Positions 6,666-11,521 of a stretch of DNA of 11,521 bases are shown one piece after another; positions within the stretch are counted from its first letter, which is position 1; the number at the start of each line of letters is the position of its first letter. The stretch spans positions 1 through 11,521 of the forward strand of contig JAICYE010000028.1 in the NCBI GenBank assembly GCA_025934385.1, given 5' to 3'. The position numbers were made by a program, and so were the translations under genes. This DNA is from Acidimicrobiia bacterium (GTDB lineage: Bacteria > Actinomycetota > Acidimicrobiia > IMCC26256 > BP-133). The notes under the pieces are model-generated. The model saw only the letters and a program-made list of their open reading frames with translations. It did no database searches and was not told the DNA's origin.

Positions 6666-7582
6666 TGGCCGGCTCGCCGCTCACGCTGCTCGTCGACGCC
6701 TCCAGCCTGCTGTACCGGGCCTACTTCTCCACTCCCGACTCGGTTCGCTCGCCCGACGGCAAGCCGATCAACGCCGCCCACGGCTTCCTCGGCATGCTGG
6801 CCCGGCTGGTGGCCGACCACGACCCGGCCCGGCTGGCCTGCGCCGTCGACGAGGACTGGCGGCCGGCCTGGCGGGTCGAGCTGGTCCCGGAGTACAAGGC
6901 CGCCCGGGTGGCCTCCGTGGCGCCGGCCCAGCAGGTGGCCGCCGACGACGAGGTCGGCCGGCAGTCGGTCTACGTCTTCAGGCTGCTGGAGGGCCTCGGC
7001 GTCGCCGTCGTCGGCTTCGAGGCCTGCGAGGCGGAGGACGTCATCGGCACGCTGGCCGAGCGGGAGGCGGCCCGCCCCGGTGCCCGGGTGGCCATCGTCT
7101 CCGGCGACCGCGACCTCTACCAGCTCGTGCGGGACCCCGGGGTCTACGTGCTCTACCCGGTGAAGGGCGTGACCGAGATGCTCCGGGTCGACGAGTCGGA
7201 GGTCACCCGCCGCTACGGGATCCCGGGTCGGGGCTACGCCGACTTCGCCGTCCTCCGGGGCGATCCGTCGGACGGGCTGCCCGGCGTGAAGGGCATCGGC
7301 GAGAAGACCGCCGCCTCGCTGCTCGAGACCTACGGCAGCCTCGACAAGATCGTGGCCGCCGCCCGGGAGGGAGCCGGCGCTGGCGCGCTGTCTCGGGTGG
7401 CGGCCCACCTCGACTACGTGGAGCGGGCCCGGCGGGTCGTGGCCATTCCCCGCGACCTGCCGCTCCCCGCCGTCGACCTCGACCGGCCCCGCAAGCCGCC
7501 GATCCCCGAGGTGGTGGCGCTGGCCGACGCCCTCGGCCTCACCGGGGCGGTCGGCCGCCTGTCGGCGGCCTTAGCGGGCTAG
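6665..7582 (+). CDS. Stand-alone 5'-3' exonuclease / flap endonuclease (PolA N-domain family)
   Basis: This is a structure-specific 5' nuclease without a polymerase domain, predicted to remove RNA primers and 5' flaps. The 305 residues equal the N-terminal domain of DNA polymerase I. Metal-ligand motifs are seen in order: LLVDASSLLYRAYF (Asp11), PEYKAAR, EAEDVIG (Glu122, Glu124, Asp125), SGDRDLYQL (Asp148, Asp150) and GDPSDGLPGVKGIGEKTA (Asp200, Asp203), the last entering the helix-three-turn-helix DNA-binding region (~206-228). Actinobacteria such as Mycobacterium carry stand-alone enzymes of this family (Rv2090, FenA) beside full PolA. The ATG overlaps the ltaE stop as TGATG, so translation is probably coupled. 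It is the last gene of the pfkA operon, an unexpected place for a DNA-repair enzyme. Its final codons and stop lie inside a tandemly duplicated 43-bp unit. Confidence 0.92.
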   Translation: MAGSPLTLLVDASSLLYRAYFSTPDSVRSPDGKPINAAHGFLGMLARLVADHDPARLACAVDEDWRPAWRVELVPEYKAARVASVAPAQQVAADDEVGRQSVYVFRLLEGLGVAVVGFEACEAEDVIGTLAEREAARPGARVAIVSGDRDLYQLVRDPGVYVLYPVKGVTEMLRVDESEVTRRYGIPGRGYADFAVLRGDPSDGLPGVKGIGEKTAASLLETYGSLDKIVAAAREGAGAGALSRVAAHLDYVERARRVVAIPRDLPLPAVDLDRPRKPPIPEVVALADALGLTGAVGRLSAALAG

Positions 7583-7603
7583 CGCCCGCTCCGGCTTGTT
7601 TCT
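7573..7603 (+). terminator. Terminator hairpin 1 of the pfkA operon
   Basis: AGCGGGC (7573-7579), loop TAGC, GCCCGCT (7584-7590), followed by CCGGCTTGTTTCT. The stem is 7 bp and GC-rich with a moderately T-rich tail. The stop codon of the exonuclease gene is in the loop, so the terminating ribosome would cover the left arm. Confidence 0.6.
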
Positions 7604-7615
7604 GTCGGCGGCCTT

Positions 7616-7646
7616 AGCGGGCTGGCGCCCGCTCCGGCTTGTTTCT
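7616..7646 (+). terminator. Terminator hairpin 2 (duplicate copy)
   Basis: AGCGGGC (7616-7622), loop TGGC, GCCCGCT (7627-7633), then the same T-rich tail as copy 1. Unlike copy 1, it lies wholly downstream of the stop codon and would fold freely, so it may be the copy that ends transcription. Confidence 0.6.
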
Positions 7647-7684
7647 GGCGGCGGGCCCCTGCCCTCCGGGCATCCCGCCACTGT

Positions 7685-7717
7685 GCCGTGGGGCCCCAAC
7701 CCCACGGCCGGTAGGGT
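7685..7717 (+). promoter_or_regulatory. Inverted repeat plus TAGGGT -10 upstream of the PIG-L gene
   Basis: A perfect 9-bp dyad, GCCGTGGGG (7685-7693) and CCCCACGGC (7700-7708) with spacer CCCCAA, ends 3 bp before TAGGGT (7712-7717). TAGGGT fits TANNNT and lies 8 nt before the ATG at 7726. The dyad would cover the -35 and spacer region, as a repressor operator does. AGGGTG could instead be read as a weak Shine-Dalgarno, and the dyad as a further terminator of the upstream operon. Confidence 0.5.
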
Positions 7718-7725
7718 GACCGGCG

Positions 7726-8457
7726 ATGCCCCCCACCGTCGAGCTCGTCCACGACATCCCGGCCAGCGTGCTGGCCGTCTACGGCCATCCCGACGACCCC
7801 GAGATCTCCGCCGGCGGCACCCTGGCCCGCTGGGCCCGGGGCGGCGCGACCGTGTGGGAGCTGATCTGCACCAAGGGCGAGAAGGGTTCCCCGGACCCGA
7901 ACCAGGACCGCGAGGCCCTGGCCGCCACCCGCATCGCCGAGACCGACAAGGCGGGCACCGTCCTCGGCCTGTCCGGCCACTTCCACCTCGACTACGGCGA
8001 CGGCGAACTGCGCGACGACCTCGAGATCCGGGCCCGCATCGTGGAGCTGCTCCGCAAGCTCAAGCCCGAGGTGGTGGTGTGCCCCGACCCGACGGCGGTG
8101 TTCTTCGGCGACCGCTACTTCAACCACTCCGACCACCGGGTGACCGGCTGGGCCACGCTCGACGCCGTCGCCCCCGCCGCCGGGAACCCCCACTACTTCC
8201 CGGAGCAGCTGACGGCCGGGCTCGCCGTCCACCACGTCTCGGCGGTGTACCTGTCAGGCACGCTCGAGCCCAACTGCTGGGTCGACATCGGCGCCGACAT
8301 CGAGACGAAGATCGACGCGCTCTTCTGCCACGAGAGCCAGCTCGTCGAGACGGGGGAGTGGTTCCGGGAGTTCCTGCGGGAGCGGGCCGAGGAGGGCGGC
8401 CGAGCGGCCGGCGTCCGCTACGCCGAAGGCTTCCGCCGCCTGAGCTTCGGGGTCTAA
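7726..8457 (+). CDS. PIG-L family N-acetylglucosamine-type deacetylase
   Basis: This is a zinc-dependent de-N-acetylase of the PIG-L/MshB/BshB superfamily, 243 residues. GHPDDPEISAGGTLARWA carries the zinc ligands His21 and Asp24 and the catalytic-base Asp23. NHSDHRVTG carries the third ligand region (His134-His137), with CPDPTAVFFGDRYFNHSDH forming the usual loop. No signal peptide or membrane segment is seen, so it should be cytoplasmic. Substrates in the family include GlcNAc-inositol (mycothiol pathway), mycothiol conjugates and GlcNAc-malate; the neighbours do not point to one of these and no mycothiol gene is adjacent. The start has no clear Shine-Dalgarno, but a TAGGGT promoter element lies 8 nt upstream, consistent with leaderless expression. 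Its TAA overlaps the stop of the convergent membrane-protein gene. Confidence 0.88.
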   Translation: MPPTVELVHDIPASVLAVYGHPDDPEISAGGTLARWARGGATVWELICTKGEKGSPDPNQDREALAATRIAETDKAGTVLGLSGHFHLDYGDGELRDDLEIRARIVELLRKLKPEVVVCPDPTAVFFGDRYFNHSDHRVTGWATLDAVAPAAGNPHYFPEQLTAGLAVHHVSAVYLSGTLEPNCWVDIGADIETKIDALFCHESQLVETGEWFREFLRERAEEGGRAAGVRYAEGFRRLSFGV

Positions 8458-8753
8458 CTGCGGCGGATGCCGCCCGCCTTCCACTCGGCCAGCGAGCGCA
8501 GCAGCAGGACGGCGACGATGGCCACACCCCCGGCCGCCAGCAGCCCGCCGAACAGGGCGCCGAGCCCCGACGCCGTGCTGCAGTCACCCGAGCACCCGAT
8601 CCCCGTCAGGCTGTACCCGATGGCCGCGCCCGACAGCCCGGCCACGACGACTGCGACGAACGCCGCGATCAGCGCCCCCCGGCTGGCGGCGTAGGGATGC
8701 TCACCCTGCTCGTCGGGTGGCAGCCCGGGGACCGGTCGGTTCACAGCGGGCAT
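8454..8753 (-). CDS. Small two-helix membrane protein, function unknown
   Basis: The product of 99 residues is not recognised as a named family. Residues 1-25 are polar and proline-rich. Residues 27-49 and 63-85 are two hydrophobic, alanine/glycine/valine-rich segments long enough to span the membrane, joined by a short loop holding Cys54 and Cys58 (CSGDC). The C-terminal tail is basic (WKAGGIRRS). By the positive-inside rule both ends would be cytoplasmic and the two cysteines would face outside, where they could form a disulfide. The ATG at 8753 lacks a clear Shine-Dalgarno. The alternative reading of this strip on the plus strand gives only a short serine/proline-rich frame. The gene overlaps the end of the PIG-L gene and is divergent from the mannose synthase gene, 51 bp away. 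Confidence 0.7.
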   Translation of the reverse strand: MPAVNRPVPGLPPDEQGEHPYAASRGALIAAFVAVVVAGLSGAAIGYSLTGIGCSGDCSTASGLGALFGGLLAAGGVAIVAVLLLRSLAEWKAGGIRRS

Positions 8754-8788
8754 CGTAACGGTGAGGCTGGGCTGTCAGACCCCCGCTG

Positions 8789-8794
8789 TAGCGT
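8789..8794 (+). promoter_or_regulatory. Candidate -10 (TAGCGT) of the mannose synthase-dinB operon
   Basis: TAGCGT fits TANNNT and ends 10 nt before the ATG at 8805. This implies a leader of only a few nucleotides, in line with the absence of a Shine-Dalgarno. No convincing -35 is seen. Confidence 0.35.
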
Positions 8795-8804
8795 TGCGGC
8801 GATC

Positions 8805-9548
8805 ATGAAGACGCTGGTCGTGCTGCCCACGTACAACGAGTCGGCCACGGTCGCCGAGGTCCTGCGCCGGATCCGGGCGTCGGCTATCGAGACGGTCGAC
8901 GTCCTCGTCGTCGACGACGGCAGTCCCGACGGCACGGCCGACATCGCCGAGGCGGTGGGCGGCGAGATCGGCGGCGTCGAGGTGCTCCGCCGGCCGACCA
9001 AGTCGGGGCTGGGCAGCGCCTACCGGGAGGGCTTCAAGATCGGCCTCGGCCGGGGCTACGAGGCGCTGGTGGAGATGGACGCCGATCTCTCCCACGACCC
9101 GTCCGTCCTCGGCGACCTCCTGGGCGAGCTCGACGGCGGCGCCGATCTCGCCATCGGCACCCGCTACATGCCCGGCGGCCGCATCCCCGACTGGCCCTGG
9201 CACCGCCGGGCGATCTCCCGGGCTGGCAACCTCTACGCCCGGTGGATGCTGGGCCTGGCGGCCCGCGACGCCACCTCGGGCTACCGGGCCTACCACCGCC
9301 GGGCCCTGGAGCGCATCAACCTCACGGCCGTTCGGGCCGACGGCTACGGGTTCCAGGTGGAGATGGCCTACAAGGTCGAGCGGGCCGGCGGGATCCTGGC
9401 CGAGGTGCCGATCGAATTCCACGACCGCACGCTCGGGCGGTCGAAGATGTCGTCCCGGATCGTGGTCGAGGCGCTCGTCCTCGTGACCTGGTGGGGGCTG
9501 TCCGCCCGCTGGCGGGCCCGCCGGAAGCGGCCACTCGTGCCCGTGTGA
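8805..9548 (+). CDS. Polyprenol-phosphate mannosyltransferase (GT2, Ppm1/DPM1-like)
   Basis: This GT-A glycosyltransferase is predicted to transfer mannose from GDP-mannose to polyprenyl phosphate, making the lipid-linked donor for cell-envelope mannosylation and lipoglycans. Seen in its 247 residues: LPTYNES at the N-terminus, VVDDGSPDGTA (Asp37/Asp38), EMDADLSHDP with the DAD metal site (Asp92, Asp94), GTRYMPGG, RDATSGYRAYHRRAL and GYGFQVEMAYK, all characteristic of the dolichol/polyprenol-phosphate mannose synthase branch. It is a single domain: no C-terminal membrane helices and no fused apolipoprotein N-acyltransferase as in mycobacterial Ppm1. A basic tail (WRARRKRP) could touch the membrane. 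The donor could be glucose rather than GDP-mannose. It overlaps dinB by 4 bp. Confidence 0.87.
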   Translation: MKTLVVLPTYNESATVAEVLRRIRASAIETVDVLVVDDGSPDGTADIAEAVGGEIGGVEVLRRPTKSGLGSAYREGFKIGLGRGYEALVEMDADLSHDPSVLGDLLGELDGGADLAIGTRYMPGGRIPDWPWHRRAISRAGNLYARWMLGLAARDATSGYRAYHRRALERINLTAVRADGYGFQVEMAYKVERAGGILAEVPIEFHDRTLGRSKMSSRIVVEALVLVTWWGLSARWRARRKRPLVPV

Positions 9549-10621
9549 GCAGGACGATCCTCCACGTCGACCTCGACGCCTTCTACGCCTCGGTCGAGGT
9601 CCTCGAGAATCCGGCGTTGGCCGGGCGGCCCGTCCTCGTCGGCGGCACCGGCCCCCGGGGCGTGGTGGCCGCCGCCTCCTACGAGGCCCGTCGCTTCGGC
9701 GTCCACTCGGCCATGCCGATGGGCCGGGCCCGGCGGCTGTGCCCCCGGGCTGTCGTGCTGCCACCCCGCTTCGAGCTCTACGGGGCGAAGAGCCGGCAGG
9801 TGCACGCCATCTTCGCCGCCTTCACCCCGATCATCGAGCCCATCGCCCTCGACGAGGCCTTTCTCGACGTCAGCGGAGTGACCCGCCGGTTCGGCGAGGG
9901 ACGGGAGATCGGCGCCGCCATCCGGGCCCGCATCCGGGCCGAGACCGGGCTGACCGCCTCCGTCGGCGTGGCCAGCAGCAAGCTCCTGGCCAAGCTGGCC
10001 AGCGACGACGCCAAGCCCGACGGCATGCTGGTCGTCGAGCCCGGCACCGAGCTGGAGTACCTCCACCGGCACCCGGTCGGCCGGCTCTGGGGTGTCGGGC
10101 CGGCGACGCTGGCCCGGCTGGGCCGCTTCGGCGTCGAGACGGTCGGCGACCTGGCCGCCCTTCCGGAGGCCAGCCTGGTCGACGCCCTCGGTCGGGCCCA
10201 CGGGCAGCTGCTCCACGCCCTGGCCCACGGGCGCGACGACCGGCCGGTGGAGCCCGACCGGGAGACGAAGTCGATCGGTCAGGAGGAGACGTTCCCCCGC
10301 GACGTCGCCGATCGGGAGGCGCTGCGCCGGGAGGTCCGCCGGATGGCCGAGCGGGTCGGGAGCCGGCTCCGGGAGCACGGCCTGGCCGGGCGCACGGTCA
10401 CCCTCAAGCTCCGCTTCCCGGACTTCCGCACGATCACCCGCTCGGCCACGCTGCCGGAGGCGTTCGACGTCTCGGCCGAGATCGCCGGGCTGGCGCTCGG
10501 GCTGCTGGAGAAGGTCGACACCGCGACCGGCGTCCGGCTCCTCGGTGTCACGGTCAGCAACCTCGTCCAGGGTGCCGCCCAGCAGGGGACGTTGTTCAGG
10601 GAAGGCCGACCGCCCGATTAG
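9545..10621 (+). CDS. dinB: DNA polymerase IV (Y-family translesion polymerase)
   Basis: This error-prone translesion polymerase has 358 residues. The palm carries HVDLDAFYASVE (metal ligand Asp9) and IALDEAFLDVSG (Asp103, Glu104). The residue in the steric-gate position, two after Ala12, is Tyr14 where E. coli DinB has Phe13. SVGVASSKLLAKLASDDAKPDG follows, then the thumb helix-hairpin-helix (LWGVGPATLARLGRFGVETVGDLA) and the little finger with KSIGQEETFPRD. Near the C-terminus QGTLF fits the QxxLF beta-clamp-binding pattern, so clamp recruitment is expected. GTG at 9545 is chosen because it overlaps the upstream stop as GTGTGA and puts the conserved HVDLDAF at the usual distance from the start. 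No SOS box or separate promoter is seen, so expression probably depends on the mannose synthase promoter. Confidence 0.95.
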   Translation: MSRTILHVDLDAFYASVEVLENPALAGRPVLVGGTGPRGVVAAASYEARRFGVHSAMPMGRARRLCPRAVVLPPRFELYGAKSRQVHAIFAAFTPIIEPIALDEAFLDVSGVTRRFGEGREIGAAIRARIRAETGLTASVGVASSKLLAKLASDDAKPDGMLVVEPGTELEYLHRHPVGRLWGVGPATLARLGRFGVETVGDLAALPEASLVDALGRAHGQLLHALAHGRDDRPVEPDRETKSIGQEETFPRDVADREALRREVRRMAERVGSRLREHGLAGRTVTLKLRFPDFRTITRSATLPEAFDVSAEIAGLALGLLEKVDTATGVRLLGVTVSNLVQGAAQQGTLFREGRPPD

Positions 10622-10648
10622 TCCCATATGTCGGAATTGGGCACCTGA

Positions 10649-10701
10649 TGCAATGTTGCACTGAATGACAGGTTTTGGTTACGATTCAGCGCAACCTGTC
10701 A
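10649..10701 (+). promoter_or_regulatory. Promoter with overlapping inverted repeats upstream of the secreted protein gene
   Basis: TTGCAC (-35, 10656-10661) and TACGAT (-10, 10680-10685) are 18 bp apart, placing the start near 10692. Three inverted repeats overlap this promoter. TGCAA-TG-TTGCA (10649-10660) covers the -35. CTGAAT (10661-10666) pairs with ATTCAG (10684-10689). TGACAGGTT (10666-10674) pairs perfectly with AACCTGTCA (10693-10701). The last two are interlocked, not nested. Together they suggest one or more operators. Confidence 0.55.
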
Positions 10702-10770
10702 GCCCAGCAGGGCCGAAACCTGGGCAACGGCGCCGGGCCGCACCCCGGCACAGGGAGATTGGGGAAAGCG
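10702..10770 (+). promoter_or_regulatory. Structured 5' leader of the secreted protein gene
   Basis: From the predicted start near 10692 the leader is about 80 nt. It can form two hairpins: GCCCAG (10702-10707) with CTGGGC (10720-10725), and GCCGGG (10732-10737) with CCCGGC (10744-10749). AGGGAG and GGGGAAAG follow just before the GTG at 10771, the latter serving as the Shine-Dalgarno. The loop and linker read GGGCCGAAACC and GGCAACGG. No known riboswitch class can be assigned by eye. Confidence 0.35.
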
Positions 10771-11301
10771 GTGCGAAAGCTGGGTGTTCTCGTCGCGTCC
10801 GGATTCGTCGTGGGGAGCATGGTGCTGACCTCTCCGGCGGCCTGGGCCAACGACTACCGCCATCAAGACCGTCATGACCGCTACGAGCACGGTCATTTCA
10901 CCCTCGGCGTGAAGGTCGTCGACTCCGACTCCGACGACCGGGGGCGGCGGGGGCCGAGCAAGGGCGACCGCTGGTCGCTGGCCTTCAACCTCGTCGACTG
11001 GCGCAACCAGGTCGGCGACGGCGTGGCCGACTGCGTTGTCACGTCGATCCACGACCGGAACTGGCGGACGTCCAAGTCGCACTGCGACGTCGTCTTCCAC
11101 CTGTCCGACGGCAACCTGCGCATGGCCGGCACGATCGACGGCGACGACTTCGACGACGGCCATGCCACCCTGCCGGTGACGGGCGGCAGCGGCGACTTCC
11201 GCGACGCCCACGGCAGGACGGTGTTCCGGCCCAACGGGGGCTGGTACCGGCACGACCGGGGCCGGGGCCGCGACCTGACCGCCGACGTGGACCTGTACTG
11301 A
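10771..11301 (+). CDS. Secreted His/Asp-rich protein, probable allene-oxide-cyclase-like barrel
   Basis: The product of 176 residues is predicted to be exported. GTG at 10771 begins a signal peptide of about 26 residues (RKLG, hydrophobic core, SPAAWA before NDYRH). It is followed by a charged His/Asp/Arg segment (HQDRHDRYEHGH, then DSDSDDRGRR). From about residue 65 a beta-rich domain is likely: GDRWSLAFNLVD, GDGVADCVVTS, SHCDVVFHLSDGNLRMAGTI and LPVTGGSGDFRDAHGRTVF. The pattern of a strand, a cysteine strand, a DG turn and a closing GGSGDFRDAHG turn resembles the AOC/dirigent-like barrel seen in bacterial secreted proteins; this is fold-level inference. Cys88 and Cys105 could form a disulfide. 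No catalytic residues can be named. The start is fixed by the signal peptide and by GGGGAAAG just upstream. It has its own promoter and terminator. Confidence 0.75.
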   Translation: MRKLGVLVASGFVVGSMVLTSPAAWANDYRHQDRHDRYEHGHFTLGVKVVDSDSDDRGRRGPSKGDRWSLAFNLVDWRNQVGDGVADCVVTSIHDRNWRTSKSHCDVVFHLSDGNLRMAGTIDGDDFDDGHATLPVTGGSGDFRDAHGRTVFRPNGGWYRHDRGRGRDLTADVDLY

Positions 11302-11318
11302 CGGCACCAGCCGGGACG

Positions 11319-11359
11319 GCGCGCTGCGGGGGCACCAGAACGGTGCCCCCGCAGCGCGT
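11319..11359. terminator. Perfect 17-bp terminator hairpin, bidirectional
   Basis: The left arm 11320-11336 and right arm 11342-11358 pair perfectly over 17 bp around the loop AGAAC, extended by a G-T wobble (11319/11359). The hairpin starts 18 bp after the stop of the secreted protein gene and abuts the stop of the convergent minus-strand gene at 11359. AGTTGTTGCT follows on the plus strand as a weak U-tract. Confidence 0.85.
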
Positions 11360-11521
11360 CAGTTGTTGCTCGGAACCGGACGCCGCCGCCGGTTCTTGCG
11401 CTTCAGTTCCTCGAACAGCACTGTCAGCTGCAGCACCTCCCGGTGCCGCCACAGCATGGCCAGGTACAGCAGGCCGCCCACCACCTGGTAGAGGGCGAAG
11501 ACCGGGATCGACGTCCCGAGG
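11359..11521 (-). CDS. C-terminal part of a membrane protein, cut by the window edge
   Basis: Only the last 53 codons are inside the window. Reading the minus strand from 11520 gives a hydrophobic segment (IPVFALYQVVGGLLYLAMLW), long enough to be a membrane helix. A charged amphipathic stretch follows (RHREVLQLTVLFEELKRKN), then a very basic cytoplasmic-type tail (RRRRPVPSNN) and TGA at 11359-11361. The family is not recognisable from this fragment. It is convergent with the secreted protein gene and shares its terminator. The reading is supported by the hydrophobic-then-basic layout and by the hairpin placed directly after the stop. Confidence 0.7.
   Translation of the reverse strand, partial: LGTSIPVFALYQVVGGLLYLAMLWRHREVLQLTVLFEELKRKNRRRRPVPSNN

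Larger units (their letters stand above)
7561..7646. repeat. Tandem 43-bp direct repeat, two copies
   Basis: Unit 1 (7561-7603) and unit 2 (7604-7646) are identical except for A7581, which is G in unit 2. Unit 1 contains the last six codons and the TAG stop of the exonuclease gene plus a hairpin and T-rich tail; in unit 2 the copied TAG has become TGG. The unit length is not a multiple of three. The sequence suggests a recent tandem duplication of a gene end together with its terminator. Confidence 0.9.

Noticed and set aside
7561..7646. CRISPR array
   Set aside because: Two directly abutting copies with no spacers, and one copy overlaps a coding sequence; no cas gene is present.
7650..7679. 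Extra hairpin GGCGGG/CCCGCC between the duplicated terminator and the PIG-L promoter
   Set aside because: Short arms with an 18-nt loop in very GC-rich DNA; expected by chance.
7596..8804. Long open frame joining the PIG-L region to the mannose synthase
   Set aside because: The part before 8805 is a frame-shifted shadow of the PIG-L gene; GT2 homology begins at the ATG at 8805.
9242..9544. N-terminal extension of dinB within the mannose synthase gene
   Set aside because: It carries no polymerase motif; the conserved DinB N-terminus begins at GTG 9545.
10675..10770. TTG start giving a longer secreted protein
   Set aside because: It would lie within the promoter and put about 32 residues before the signal peptide; GTG 10771 has a Shine-Dalgarno and starts the signal peptide directly.
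10752..10795. Cobalamin riboswitch-like string (GGGGAAAGCGGTGCGAAAG)
   Set aside because: Only a short stretch is reminiscent; the conserved core that should follow is replaced by coding sequence and the upstream box is missing.

Overview
The window is about 70% G+C and tightly packed. It carries chromosomal housekeeping and accessory genes of a high-GC actinobacterium. A group III PfkA of streptomycete/Amycolatopsis type, a stand-alone FEN-type 5'-3' exonuclease, a single-domain polyprenol-phosphate mannose synthase, a PIG-L deacetylase and several TANNNT promoters placed for leaderless starts all fit Actinomycetota. Acidimicrobiia is possible, but this is an inference and not shown by any marker. 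No rRNA, tRNA, CRISPR array, transposase, integrase or phage gene was seen.

Layout, left to right. A perfect 16-bp palindrome (9-24) lies just past the end of a secreted subtilase (minus strand). The subtilase promoter is back-to-back with that of a PlsC-type acyltransferase (plus strand). A long bidirectional hairpin separates plsC from the convergent glycerol kinase gene glpK (minus). A 56-bp divergent gap holding a palindrome followed by TTTT separates glpK from a four-gene plus-strand operon: pfkA (6-phosphofructokinase), tesB (acyl-CoA thioesterase II), an ltaE-like threonine aldolase, and a 5'-3' exonuclease. Junctions are a 4-bp TTGA overlap, a 16-bp gap and a 1-bp TGATG overlap. The operon ends in a 43-bp tandem duplication that copies the last codons, the stop and a terminator hairpin.

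Next come a PIG-L family deacetylase (plus) with a dyad over its promoter, and a convergent gene for a two-helix small membrane protein. Divergent from that gene is a pair in which polyprenol-phosphate mannose synthase overlaps DNA polymerase IV (dinB) by 4 bp. A promoter packed with interlocking inverted repeats and a structured leader of about 80 nt precedes a secreted His/Asp-rich protein with a probable allene-oxide-cyclase-like barrel. A perfect 17-bp hairpin ends that gene and also the last, partial minus-strand gene, which encodes a membrane protein C-terminus.

Central metabolism links several genes. GlpK feeds glycerol-3-phosphate to lipid synthesis, where PlsC acts, and to glycolysis, where PfkA acts; TesB turns over acyl-CoA. 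No complete, obviously new multigene system is present. The least ordinary material is in the regulatory DNA (the divergent promoters, the duplicated terminator, the operator-dense promoter with structured leader) and in the uncharacterised secreted protein at the right end.
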